DNA of 64,000 nt from Alicyclobacillus hesperidum. Lineage in GTDB: Bacteria; Bacillota; Bacilli; Alicyclobacillales; Alicyclobacillaceae. Positions 18,560-28,223 of the stretch are shown here, one piece after another; position 1 is the first letter of the stretch, and each line of letters starts with the position of its first letter. A model generated the notes under the pieces. It saw only the letters and a list, made by a program, of their open reading frames with translations. It had not been told where the DNA came from and made no database searches. The position numbers were made by a program, and so were the translations under genes. The stretch is taken from contig NZ_FNOJ01000010.1 in assembly GCF_900107035.1 (NCBI RefSeq), positions 1 through 64,000 of the forward strand. The letters run 5' to 3'.

Positions 18560-18621
18560 AAACCTCTGGCGGATCGCATAAGGTGCTTGTCAGAGTCCAA
18601 AACCGAAAGGGGAAATGTCAT

Positions 18622-19098
18622 ATGTCACAAACTACACATGTCAACCCAATAAGCAGTGGACAAGAGCCATCCACTGTGCTGATGGAACGTGTTCTGCATG
18701 CGGTCAATGAGCCCGAACGTCAGAAGCGGTCTCGTAAGGCAAAGGCAGCCTGGCAACGTAGGCGGGAGAGGTTATTTCGTGCTTCGCACGACGAAGCATT
18801 CATTTATGTGCGTTCAACAAATGCTGACGATTTTCAATTACAAGAATCTCTTCTGAAAGACAAAGCGGCAAAGCTCGATCTTCAATGCACGCAAGTGTTC
18901 TACGACAGTTGCACCGGCATAACAGATCCATTCGCCAGGCCTGGATTCTCGCAGCTCATGAAGGCCGTACGGGCGATTCCCACTGTTTCAATAGTATTGG
19001 CTGTTGACCTGACCCGTATTGGTCGGTCAAGGACATATCTGTCCCACGTCAAGTCGCACCTCAAAGACCATGGCGTTGAGTTGATGCTCGGCAAGTAA
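18622..19098 (+). CDS. Stand-alone serine recombinase catalytic domain
   Basis: 158 residues. A basic N-terminal tail (KRSRKAKAAWQRRRER near 35) precedes a resolvase-type domain. YVRSTNADD near 62 corresponds to YVRVSTxxQ with one residue fewer, so the catalytic Ser may be displaced. DLTRIGRS near 133 matches the DRLxRS motif. The protein ends where the DNA-binding or recombinase part should start, without obvious frameshift debris after it. ATG at 18622 follows AAAGGGG. It may be a degenerate or regulatory recombinase subunit rather than an active enzyme. Confidence 0.65.
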   Translation: MSQTTHVNPISSGQEPSTVLMERVLHAVNEPERQKRSRKAKAAWQRRRERLFRASHDEAFIYVRSTNADDFQLQESLLKDKAAKLDLQCTQVFYDSCTGITDPFARPGFSQLMKAVRAIPTVSIVLAVDLTRIGRSRTYLSHVKSHLKDHGVELMLGK

Positions 19099-19285
19099 AG
19101 CGACAATCGGGTAACTGGTAATTCCGTTTCTGGCGAGTTGGCACTGAGACACTGGCTCGCCGCCCTCCTCACATATTGAAAAACAAAATACATTGCGAGA
19201 ACAGTCTGGTGCCTTGTTTGAACAAAACAAGTTGTTCCATGCTTTGTCTCGCAAAAATTTGGGAGGTTTGAGAGGAGGAGATTTT

Positions 19286-19453
19286 GTGCAAACTGCACAT
19301 GAGCAAGAAAAACTGGAGTACCGCTTTGAAATTGTTGACTCCTGTCCAGCCAATCTCACAGACAAACAAATCAGTGTGGTCGCCACCATGATCGAACGGT
19401 GGTTGGTTTTGAATCGTGAGGTGATTGTCAGTGGCACACAACGAATTGCGTAG
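19286..19453 (+). CDS. Small protein overlapping the integrase start
   Basis: 55 residues from the GTG at 19286, which is preceded by AGGAGGAG at ideal spacing; an ATG at 19193 has no such site. No family recognised. Its 3' end overlaps the start of the third recombinase gene by 23 bases, so translation is probably coupled. It parallels the 61-residue gene before the tandem pair and is a candidate accessory or directionality factor (inference). Confidence 0.5.
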   Translation: MQTAHEQEKLEYRFEIVDSCPANLTDKQISVVATMIERWLVLNREVIVSGTQRIA

Positions 19454-21359
19454 GCAGACCTACGCTCAGCAACGGCCGGCCTTCGCATACAAACGCCGTA
19501 GCAAGGAAGACGAGACGGGCAACAGTATGGCTGCACAAGAAAAGGCTATCCGTGAACGCTTCGAGCCTGAGGGATTCGAAATCGTCCAGTGGTTCGTCGA
19601 CGAGCATAGTGCCTTCCGGAACTCAGCCGGTCGTGACGGTATTACTCGGCTCCTGCGGGAACTGGACAACCATCCCGAGGTCAAGGATGTGCTGGTTGAA
19701 CAACATGACCGGTTGGGTCGGGAGCCGGATCACGTTGGCTGGATTCGACAGGAGCTGAAAAACCGTAATGTTCGGTTGCACTATGCCATTCAAACCTACG
19801 ACACTTCTCAACCAGATGGAATGATCATGCAGCAAGTCAACACGGGTTTATCGGCGGCACACTCCATGCAAATTGCTCAAAAGACTTATAGCCGAATGCT
19901 GAGCAATTTCGTGCAACGGGATCCTGAGACTGGATGGCAATTAAAGAACGGTGGTCGTCCACAGTACGGCTATAAAATCGTTCGTGTGAAATATTACACC
20001 GGGGCGAAGACGAGGTATCGCAGCATTTGGGAAGTTGACGAGCACGCAGCACAGGTCTTGCGGCGAATTGTTGTTGACATGCGCATCGGGCGCAACATGA
20101 GCTATGAGGAAATCCGTGACGAACTCAACGCTGAAGGAATCCCAAGCCCGGAGGGCGGTCTTTGGACCAAATCGACAATGCACGAAATTTTCCGTCGTGA
20201 CCGACTGCTAGGTGCAGCGGGCGTCGCCATCTGGAACAGGGAAAACAAGAAAGACAAAATGTTGCGCCAGGAGCAAGGAAAGTTCAAGCCGGAAGATCAG
20301 TGGATTAAGGTCGAGAATGCACATCCAGCCATCCTAACCATGGAGGAAGTCGACTTGGCTACTGCTTTGGGAGAACAAAGGGGGCCTCGCACCTTCACTC
20401 CACGGACAGACGCTAGTCCATATCTCTTTTCTGGCACCAATGCTGAGGGAGAAATCATGTTCGTGTGCGCCCGTTGTGGCGGGCACATGGTGAGTTACCA
20501 GAAGTCCAAGAACAAGAGCTTCTACGCTTGCAGTCATGCGAGTAACGAGGGACAACATGGTCGTTGTGGGCCGATTGTAAAGGTTTCTAAAGAGACCGTT
20601 GAGAACGACATCATCCAAGCCGTGATGTCCAGGTATTCCAGTCACGAGTTTGTTTCTCAGGTTTTAGAGCGAGTCAACGTCATCATCCAAGACATCAACA
20701 GCCACGGCAGTAACGAGCTCAAGTCACTTGATAAGGCCATTGAGCAAGCCCAGAGAAAGATGAACAACCTCCTCGCAACGATTCAAATGACCGGCCCTTC
20801 AACAACCTTGGCTGAAGCGTTTAAGACCGTTGAAGCCGAGAAGGAGCGGTTGGAACGTAAGAAGGCGGCTTTGCTGGTCGAAGTACAGCCCATCCGTCCC
20901 ATTACCGAATTGGAGTTGCGGACTTTGCTCGAAGACTTCTCTAACGTGATGCAAGCGGGGACGAACAAGCAGCGTCGTGAGATGATACGTGCTTTCGTGT
21001 CACATATGATCTTTGATCCGGAAACCCGCCAGATGCAGGTTTATTTCTGGCCGAGCCCCTTGATGGGCCCGGATCCTTACATGAAAAGAGCGAAGCACAT
21101 TTTTCTGTGCTTCGCCCGGATTTCGGATGGTGGAGGCGACGGGAATCGAACCCGCGTCCGAAGATCTCGCTACATGCACATCTACGGGCGTAGACCGTCT
21201 ACTACAGTCCCTGCCACCCGCGGACGATCACGCTGGTGCACAGGCAAGTTCGCTATGGTTTCGCCGGTGCCCCGCGAACAAAGGCATCGACTAGCCTGCT
21301 CAGGTGACGTTACAGGGCGCGCACAGGCAACGCGTCATGTAACGGTCTCGCGCGATTAG
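19431..21359 (+). CDS. Large serine recombinase (integrase) with chimeric C-terminus
   Basis: About 642 residues. The catalytic domain has YKRRSKEDE near 22 and DRLGRE near 90. The recombinase domain is about residues 170-300, the zinc ribbon has CARCG near 345 and a second Cys pair about 20 residues later, and a coiled coil spans about 425-480. A conserved-looking strand ending near residue 550 should be the natural end. From about 554 on the frame reads through the tmRNA terminator and then the complement of ssrA, giving some 85 residues unlike any family, with the stop inside the tag region. GTG at 19431 sits after GAGGTGAT; TTG at 19425 is too close to it. It is the gene adjoining the ssrA junction and so the best candidate integrase. 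Confidence 0.85.
   Translation: MAHNELRRQTYAQQRPAFAYKRRSKEDETGNSMAAQEKAIRERFEPEGFEIVQWFVDEHSAFRNSAGRDGITRLLRELDNHPEVKDVLVEQHDRLGREPDHVGWIRQELKNRNVRLHYAIQTYDTSQPDGMIMQQVNTGLSAAHSMQIAQKTYSRMLSNFVQRDPETGWQLKNGGRPQYGYKIVRVKYYTGAKTRYRSIWEVDEHAAQVLRRIVVDMRIGRNMSYEEIRDELNAEGIPSPEGGLWTKSTMHEIFRRDRLLGAAGVAIWNRENKKDKMLRQEQGKFKPEDQWIKVENAHPAILTMEEVDLATALGEQRGPRTFTPRTDASPYLFSGTNAEGEIMFVCARCGGHMVSYQKSKNKSFYACSHASNEGQHGRCGPIVKVSKETVENDIIQAVMSRYSSHEFVSQVLERVNVIIQDINSHGSNELKSLDKAIEQAQRKMNNLLATIQMTGPSTTLAEAFKTVEAEKERLERKKAALLVEVQPIRPITELELRTLLEDFSNVMQAGTNKQRREMIRAFVSHMIFDPETRQMQVYFWPSPLMGPDPYMKRAKHIFLCFARISDGGGDGNRTRVRRSRYMHIYGRRPSTTVPATRGRSRWCTGKFAMVSPVPREQRHRLACSGDVTGRAQATRHVTVSRD
21084..21115 (-). terminator. 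ssrA terminator
   Basis: On the minus strand a perfect 10-bp stem (arms 21090-21099 and 21106-21115, GCGAAGCACA with TGTGCTTCGC) is followed by UCUUUUC, 12 bases past the encoded CCA. On the plus strand the same bases are read as codons of the integrase gene. Confidence 0.8.
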
Positions 21360-21498
21360 GCAGCGAGAGCGATCTTGCTTTGTGAGGTAAAGCGATTAGC
21401 TTTGCCAGTTAAACTTAGACCTGCGTGATTAACGTGTGCGCAGCCCCACGACCCGCCGTCCATGCTCGAACAATCCCCGTCGAATCCAAAACGCCCCC
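21128..21498 (-). ncRNA. ssrA: tmRNA (10Sa RNA)
   Basis: 371 bases with CCA encoded. The 5' end GGGGGCG pairs with the 3' end over seven pairs with G-U at the third, as in known tmRNAs, and GGATTCGACGGGGA follows. The T-arm is CGGGTTCGATTCCCG. The messenger part encodes a tag ending in ALAA. It rescues stalled ribosomes together with SmpB, encoded about 190 bases upstream on the same strand, and RNase R, encoded next. The island abuts its 3' side, a common integration site. Confidence 0.93.
21356..21406 (-). other. tmRNA tag reading frame
   Basis: The resume codon is GGC at 21406 and the stop is TAA. The encoded tag reads GKANRFTSQSKIALAA, with the ALAA end recognised by ClpXP-type proteases. 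The stop lies opposite the stop of the integrase frame on the other strand. Confidence 0.75.
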
Positions 21499-21555
21499 GC
21501 GTTTTGGGAATGTCTCGCTAATCGCTGAGGTGTTCTTGCTTGGCTGACGAAACTC

Positions 21556-21584
21556 AGTCTATCACGATCCACAGTTTCTGACAA
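21556..21584 (-). promoter_or_regulatory. sigma-A promoter of ssrA
   Basis: On the minus strand TTGTCA (21584-21579) and TAGACT (21561-21556) are separated by 17 bases. Transcription would start about 50 bases before the mature 5' end, consistent with RNase P trimming of pre-tmRNA. Confidence 0.6.
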
Positions 21585-21689
21585 CGGCATGTTTTTGGCG
21601 ATCCGGCCAGCCGCTCACAACCGAAGCAAACGGCAGGAACTTATGCAAACCCTGCTCAGCCCCATCAGCAACCGTGGTTTAAGCAAACC

Positions 21690-22160
21690 TTACCCGCGCT
21701 GTCGATCCCGCAAGGCGCGCTCAATTTCACGATTGGCGTCACGCTTCTTCATCGTCTCGCGCTTGTCATGCAACTTTTTACCCTTCGCGAGACCAAGTTC
21801 CACTTTCGCGAAGCCGTTCTTCAAGTAAATCTTCGTCGGCACGAGCGTGACTCCACGTTCGCGAACGGCCCCGAACAGATAATTGATCTCCTTGCGATGG
21901 AGCAAGCACTTTCGGGTTCGCAGCGGATCGTGATTAAATCGGTTGCCCTGCTCATATGGGGCGATGTGCATATTGTGAATAAACACCTCGCCCTTCTCTA
22001 CGCGGGCATACGCATCGCGCAGACTGACTGAGCCTTTGCGCATCGACTTGATCTCCGTTCCGGTGAGCACAAGGCCTGCCTCGAACGTCTCCTCGATAAA
22101 ATAATCGTGGTACGCTTTTCGGTTTTGCGCGAGGATCTTCCCCTCACCGGACTTTGCCAT
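21690..22160 (-). CDS. smpB: SsrA-binding protein SmpB
   Basis: About 156 residues, the normal length. Conserved SmpB signatures are [11 protein letters not shown] near the start, [16 protein letters not shown] near 25, the AY..V..GEV stretch near 50 and a basic C-terminal tail ([16 protein letters not shown]) that enters the ribosomal A-site channel. It binds the tRNA-like part of tmRNA. ATG at 22160 has GGAGTGA upstream; the GTG three codons earlier overlaps that site. It lies between rnr and ssrA on one strand, the usual trans-translation neighbourhood. Confidence 0.95.
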   Translation of the reverse strand: MAKSGEGKILAQNRKAYHDYFIEETFEAGLVLTGTEIKSMRKGSVSLRDAYARVEKGEVFIHNMHIAPYEQGNRFNHDPLRTRKCLLHRKEINYLFGAVRERGVTLVPTKIYLKNGFAKVELGLAKGKKLHDKRETMKKRDANREIERALRDRQRG

Positions 22161-22315
22161 GCGTGTCACTCCAGAGCCACCAGCAGATATATTGCGTATA
22201 TTTCATCATACCATGGCTCACCAGCACGAGCAAGGCGTTGGCCCAAGCGGCAACCTCTGGAGACTTCACGGATGATGGACACAGGGTGCCTGTCACTACG
22301 GCATCCATCCCTGTG

Positions 22316-25126
22316 TCATCTGCGGCCACGTTTGCCAGTTGGCTTCCCCTTGGCCTTCTTCGCCTTGCCCCGACCACCTGATTGCGCAGCGGCACCGACT
22401 ACCGCTTTGGCAGATTTCGCTCGCCTTGGCCGATCCGCCGACTCCATCGCTGCTCGCTCGCTATGCTTGCGGCCCTTGGCCTTACCTGGGCCCTTTTTCG
22501 CAACGCCCGGTTCGCCTCTCGTGGGCCACGTACGGTAACCGCCAGTTCGCCGCTCTCCACGTGCGCGATCGCCAACTCCACCTGTTTCCCGATCCCACTT
22601 GGCAAACCGCTCGTCTGCACTTTGCCGCTGGCGTTTCCCACGTCCACCTTCAGCTTCACGCAGGGCACGCGGATCCGGGAATTCCGCGTCCCACTCGTCA
22701 TATGGCATATCCGGCGGCGAAGCCGCATGCCGAACGTCGATGATGGGGTCTTCGTGATCCGCGCTTGGCACCGCGTCCCGCCGACGTCCGGCGCGGTCAT
22801 AACCACCGCGCACCGTCTTCCCACGCAGCCTATCGCGCTTGCCACGCCCACCTATACCGCGATCGCGCTGTTGGCGCCCACCACGCTCACTGGACATCGA
22901 TTCGCGACGACGGATGCTCTCGCGCCGCTCCTTGGGCGACAGATCCTCATCGTACACGATGGCCTCGCCGCCTGCGCCGCCGACATACGTCGCTTCGCGC
23001 AGATGTGCGACGAGTCCGAAGTCGATACGCAAATCTTCCTTGCTCGCACGCGTCACCACGACGCGAACAGGATCGCCAATGCGAAACACGCGGCGCGTGC
23101 GCTCGCCGATGAGCGCCATTTGGCGTTCGTTAAGAACGTAGTAATCGTCGTCGAGCGCACTAATATGAATCAAGCCCTCAACGCCATTGTCGAGTTGCAC
23201 AAATAACCCAAACTGGGTCGCGCTCGTGATGATGCCGTCAAATTCTTCGTCGAGGTGCGCCTGCATGTACTCGACCATCTTAAGTTGGTCGACTTCCCGT
23301 TCCGCGTCTTGCGCAATCCGCTCACGTTCACTCGACTGACGGCTGGCTTCAGCGACGAACTCGCGCAACTTCTCCTCGCGCTCCGGCGAAAGTCCACCAC
23401 TTAAGACCTCACGCATGATGCGATGGATGGTCAAATCCGGATAACGGCGGATGGGTGAGGTAAAGTGTGTGTAATAATCTGCCGCAAGCCCAAAGTGCCC
23501 CGTGCATTCCGGCCTGTATTTCGCCTGTTGCATCGACCGGAGCATGACTGTGGAAATCATGCGGGCTTCCCGCGTGCCTTCCACTTCGTTCAACACTTCC
23601 TGCAGTGCGCGAGGATGTACTTTGCTACCGCCGACACCCTTCAGGTGATACCCAAAGTTGTGTAAAAACGCGTTCAAGTCCAGCATTTTGGCCGCGTCCG
23701 GCTCCTCGTGAATACGGTAGACGAACGGCACACCAAGCCAGTGAAAATGCTCCGCGACCGTCTCGTTGGCCGCAAGCATGAATTCCTCGATCAACCGCTC
23801 CGCAATTGAGCGCTGGCGCGGCACAATGTCGACGGGCTCGCCGAGATCGTTCACCTTGACGTAGATTTCGTCGAAGTCAAAGTCGACAGCCCCGCGGCGC
23901 ATGCGCTTCTCACGCAGGATAAGCGCCAGTTGCTCCATCAACTCGAACATCGGTACGAGCGATTCATATTCGCGGCGCAATTCAGGATCCTGATCCACCA
24001 AAATCCGCCGCACGTTGTTGTACGTCATACGCGCGGCCGTGCGGATGACGCTTGGGAAGATGTCGTGATGAACGACGCGACCCTGTTCATCAATCTCCAT
24101 CACGCAGGACATCGTGAGCCGGTCGACTTGTGGATTGAGCGAGCAGATGTTGTTCGACAAGCGCTGAGGCAACATCGGAATGACGCGATCCACCAGGTAC
24201 ACGCTTGTCCCCCGTCGAAACGCCTCTTTATCGATCACGCTGCCCTCTTGCACGTAATACCCGACGTCGGCAATGTGTACACCGAGTTCATAGTGGCCAT
24301 TTTCCAGCACTTTCACGTGCACCGCGTCGTCGAGATCCTTGGCATCGTCGCCGTCGATGGTGACGATCACTTCACCGCGCAAATCGCGCCGCTTGGCAAT
24401 CTCGGCCGGATCGATCTCGATGGGAATGGCCTCTGCGGCACGTAAAACTTGCTCCGGAAACTGCTCCGGCAACCCGTATTTGCGAATGACCGAGAGGATG
24501 TCCACGCCGGGCTCATCCGGATGCCCAAGCACCTCGACGACGCGCCCCACTGGCCCGTGCGTCGCGGACGGATACGACGTCAATTCGACGACCACGACGT
24601 ACCCATCATGCGCACCGTGCGCGTCCTCTTTCGGCACGAAAATATCATCGGCAAAACGTTTGTCGAGCGGCGTGACGAACGCATGGTGCGCGTACAACGC
24701 AATTTTCCCGACGATTCGCTCGTTAGCCCGATCCACAACCTTCACAATCACGCCCTCGCGATGCGCCCCCGTTTTGCCACGTACGTCGCGAACGCGGGCC
24801 AATACCTTGTCGCCGCTCATGGCGCCGTTAAGCTCCGTCGCGGGAATATAAATATCCGCTTCCGACTCCTGCTCAGGAATCACGAAACCAAATCCGCGCG
24901 CCTTCATCTGAAGCCTGCCCACAATCAAGTTCATCTGCTCAGGCAAAGCGTAGCGGTTATTTTTCGTGCGCATGATCTCGCCGCTGTCTTCCATTTGATT
25001 TAACAACTTCACAAAGTCCCGAAACTCCGACGCCCGCTCGACGTCGAAGACTTCACACAATTCTTGTGCGGTCAGCGGCGTGTAGATGTCGCTGGCCATA
25101 TAGTCGAGCAGTTGTTCTCTTTGCAA
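22316..25126 (-). CDS. rnr: Ribonuclease R with long basic C-terminal tail
   Basis: 936 residues, over 100 more than most RNase R proteins. An N-terminal winged helix and cold-shock domains precede the RNB catalytic domain, with DGDDAKDLDDAVHV near 255 and the acidic site typical of RNase II/R. An S1 domain (EFDGIITSATQFGLFV) follows. After about residue 715 comes a tail of some 220 residues rich in Arg, Gly and Lys with several RGG-like runs and no recognisable fold. It degrades structured RNA 3' to 5' and clears tmRNA-released transcripts. The start is TTG at 25126 behind GGAGTGAG. Confidence 0.93.
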   Translation of the reverse strand: MQREQLLDYMASDIYTPLTAQELCEVFDVERASEFRDFVKLLNQMEDSGEIMRTKNNRYALPEQMNLIVGRLQMKARGFGFVIPEQESEADIYIPATELNGAMSGDKVLARVRDVRGKTGAHREGVIVKVVDRANERIVGKIALYAHHAFVTPLDKRFADDIFVPKEDAHGAHDGYVVVVELTSYPSATHGPVGRVVEVLGHPDEPGVDILSVIRKYGLPEQFPEQVLRAAEAIPIEIDPAEIAKRRDLRGEVIVTIDGDDAKDLDDAVHVKVLENGHYELGVHIADVGYYVQEGSVIDKEAFRRGTSVYLVDRVIPMLPQRLSNNICSLNPQVDRLTMSCVMEIDEQGRVVHHDIFPSVIRTAARMTYNNVRRILVDQDPELRREYESLVPMFELMEQLALILREKRMRRGAVDFDFDEIYVKVNDLGEPVDIVPRQRSIAERLIEEFMLAANETVAEHFHWLGVPFVYRIHEEPDAAKMLDLNAFLHNFGYHLKGVGGSKVHPRALQEVLNEVEGTREARMISTVMLRSMQQAKYRPECTGHFGLAADYYTHFTSPIRRYPDLTIHRIMREVLSGGLSPEREEKLREFVAEASRQSSERERIAQDAEREVDQLKMVEYMQAHLDEEFDGIITSATQFGLFVQLDNGVEGLIHISALDDDYYVLNERQMALIGERTRRVFRIGDPVRVVVTRASKEDLRIDFGLVAHLREATYVGGAGGEAIVYDEDLSPKERRESIRRRESMSSERGGRQQRDRGIGGRGKRDRLRGKTVRGGYDRAGRRRDAVPSADHEDPIIDVRHAASPPDMPYDEWDAEFPDPRALREAEGGRGKRQRQSADERFAKWDRETGGVGDRARGERRTGGYRTWPTRGEPGVAKKGPGKAKGRKHSERAAMESADRPRRAKSAKAVVGAAAQSGGRGKAKKAKGKPTGKRGRR

Positions 25127-25246
25127 GGGAACTCACTCCATCGTCAGACTCGCCTTGGCGCGAACCGATACGTAATGTCTGTACTAGTATGGACACAAAC
25201 AGGCGAGATCGCCACCCCTTGCCGTAGAAAGTTTTGCCGTAGACGA

Positions 25247-26413
25247 TCAGTGACTTGCCTGCCGCTGCGGTTTTAAAAAGTAGGAACAGACAAACAGGGC
25301 TGCTGCCAGTGCGACAAGGAGCCAAAACGATTGATGATAACTTCCGGTTGCGTCTTCAATGGCTCCTGCCAGCATCGGTACCACGCCGGACATGATGTAG
25401 CCGCCGCACTGCATCATGGCCGTCCAGCGACTCGCCTCGTCGCCTGTCGAAGCCTCATCGAGGGGCAGTATGAGCAGGATGGGAAACAGGCCGCCAAGTC
25501 CGATTCCCAAAAAGACGTCGGCAATCCAGGGGCCAGTCATACCGAGCGGCATTGCACACAGGGCCAAACCGATCACGGAAAACACGGCACACGCCATGAG
25601 CCAAGGCGTCCGCTTGTTGCTGCGATGCACGAGCATGGGAATGACGAGACTCGAAAACATTTGGATGACGGAGAACGTCGTCAGCACCACCCCCGCCCCA
25701 GCAGCCGAATACCCTGTTTGCTCGGCTTGTGGCGCGAGCCATGTCGTGACTGAATAATATATGCCTGACTGCAAACCGAACGCAATCAACAACAGCCAAG
25801 CCCGACCGACATTCCACGGCAGCCTGCCCTTTGCCTGCTTTTCGTCGCGGAATCCGCGATCCGCCACAAGCACCGGCACCCACACCGCGAGTCCAAGTGC
25901 GGCGAGTACCGTCCACGTTCCCAAAGATGCTTGCCATGAGTGAAGCGCGGAGCCAAGCGGGATCGACAAGCCAGCACTGACAGTGGCGCCAACGCCGATG
26001 CCGACCGAGTAAATGCCAATGATGGCCGCCGCACGCTCGGCAAAGTGCTCCTTGATGAAACCGGAGAGCAAAGGTCCAATCACCGCAATGCCGACGCCCG
26101 CCAAAAAGGCCGATACGAGCAAGAGCGCAGACGCGTGAACGAAAAAGCGCAACAGCGTGGAAAGGCCAATGAGCACCATACAAGCGAAAATCGCTCGATC
26201 AATGCCCATTTTGTCACCGAGCGTACCTGTGAGCGGGGCGAAAATCCCCATGCAAAAAACCGGAATCGCGGTCAACAGGCTTGCGGTCAGGGAGTTCATG
26301 TGCAATGCGTGCTGAATTTGCGTCATCAGCGGGCCTATTGACGTAATGGGAGGACGCAAATCGAGCGACACAATAAAAATCGCCATAATTAAGAATCCTA
26401 ATCTCTTTCCCAA
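25247..26413 (-). CDS. CynX/NimT-type MFS transporter
   Basis: About 388 residues with 12 likely membrane segments. LRPPITSIGPL near residue 18 is the signature of the cyanate/nitroimidazole (CynX/NimT) branch of the major facilitator superfamily, and GTLGDKMG near 70 matches the MFS loop motif. The substrate is unknown. The frame can extend to 26560, but that would overlap secG; TTG at 26413 with GGAGTGAT gives the usual length. It is codirectional with rnr and secG, though the gaps suggest it need not be in one operon. Confidence 0.8.
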   Translation of the reverse strand: MGKRLGFLIMAIFIVSLDLRPPITSIGPLMTQIQHALHMNSLTASLLTAIPVFCMGIFAPLTGTLGDKMGIDRAIFACMVLIGLSTLLRFFVHASALLLVSAFLAGVGIAVIGPLLSGFIKEHFAERAAAIIGIYSVGIGVGATVSAGLSIPLGSALHSWQASLGTWTVLAALGLAVWVPVLVADRGFRDEKQAKGRLPWNVGRAWLLLIAFGLQSGIYYSVTTWLAPQAEQTGYSAAGAGVVLTTFSVIQMFSSLVIPMLVHRSNKRTPWLMACAVFSVIGLALCAMPLGMTGPWIADVFLGIGLGGLFPILLILPLDEASTGDEASRWTAMMQCGGYIMSGVVPMLAGAIEDATGSYHQSFWLLVALAAALFVCSYFLKPQRQASH

Positions 26414-26528
26414 CTCTATCACTCCGATCAAAGTCGCGTCTTCGCGCGAAAAAGGGGCCCGCCCTCTGTCATCACTAGGATGCACAGCGAGCAGCCCCTT
26501 GACATACAAAAATCTGGCCGCAGACGGT

Positions 26529-26771
26529 TCAATGAATGTTGTAGTGGTAAAAGGCCGCAATCAGCATGGTCACCAAGAACAACAAAATCGCCAGCACGAC
26601 CGTCACTTTGCCGAGAAACGAATCGAGTCCCTTGGAGCGCCGATTTGACATTTGGTTGGAACCGCCTGTAATGACGCCCGACAAGCCCGCACTTCTACCC
26701 GATTGGAGCAGGATGACAAGGACGAGCAACGCGCACAACGCCACGAGGACGATTTTCGCTGCTAACATCAT
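26529..26771 (-). CDS. secG: Protein translocase subunit SecG
   Basis: 80 residues with two membrane segments (about 5-22 and 54-75) and the LLQSGRSAGLSG loop that is typical of SecG. It assists SecYEG/SecA protein export. ATG at 26771 follows GGAGGTGA. It is 53 bases after eno, and eno-secG-rnr-smpB-ssrA is a common order in Bacilli. Confidence 0.93.
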   Translation of the reverse strand: MMLAAKIVLVALCALLVLVILLQSGRSAGLSGVITGGSNQMSNRRSKGLDSFLGKVTVVLAILLFLVTMLIAAFYHYNIH

Positions 26772-26824
26772 CTGCTTGTCACCTCCGCTCCACGTCGTTT
26801 TCCAGTCTTAGTCTATCATGGCTG

Positions 26825-28171
<1,347 letters not shown>

Positions 28172-28223
28172 TCAACCGAAGGTTCAACCTCCAGCCGTAC
28201 CGTTATCCTATCGACGTGGCCAA

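Noticed and set aside
1-21080. A second copy of the tmRNA 3' end marking the island's other border
   Set aside because: I scanned for the T-arm and acceptor sequence and found none; the left border probably lies outside the window.
22382-23206. Open frames on the plus strand opposite the rnr 3' half
   Set aside because: They owe their length to the biased Arg/Gly-rich tail of RNase R and show no motif.
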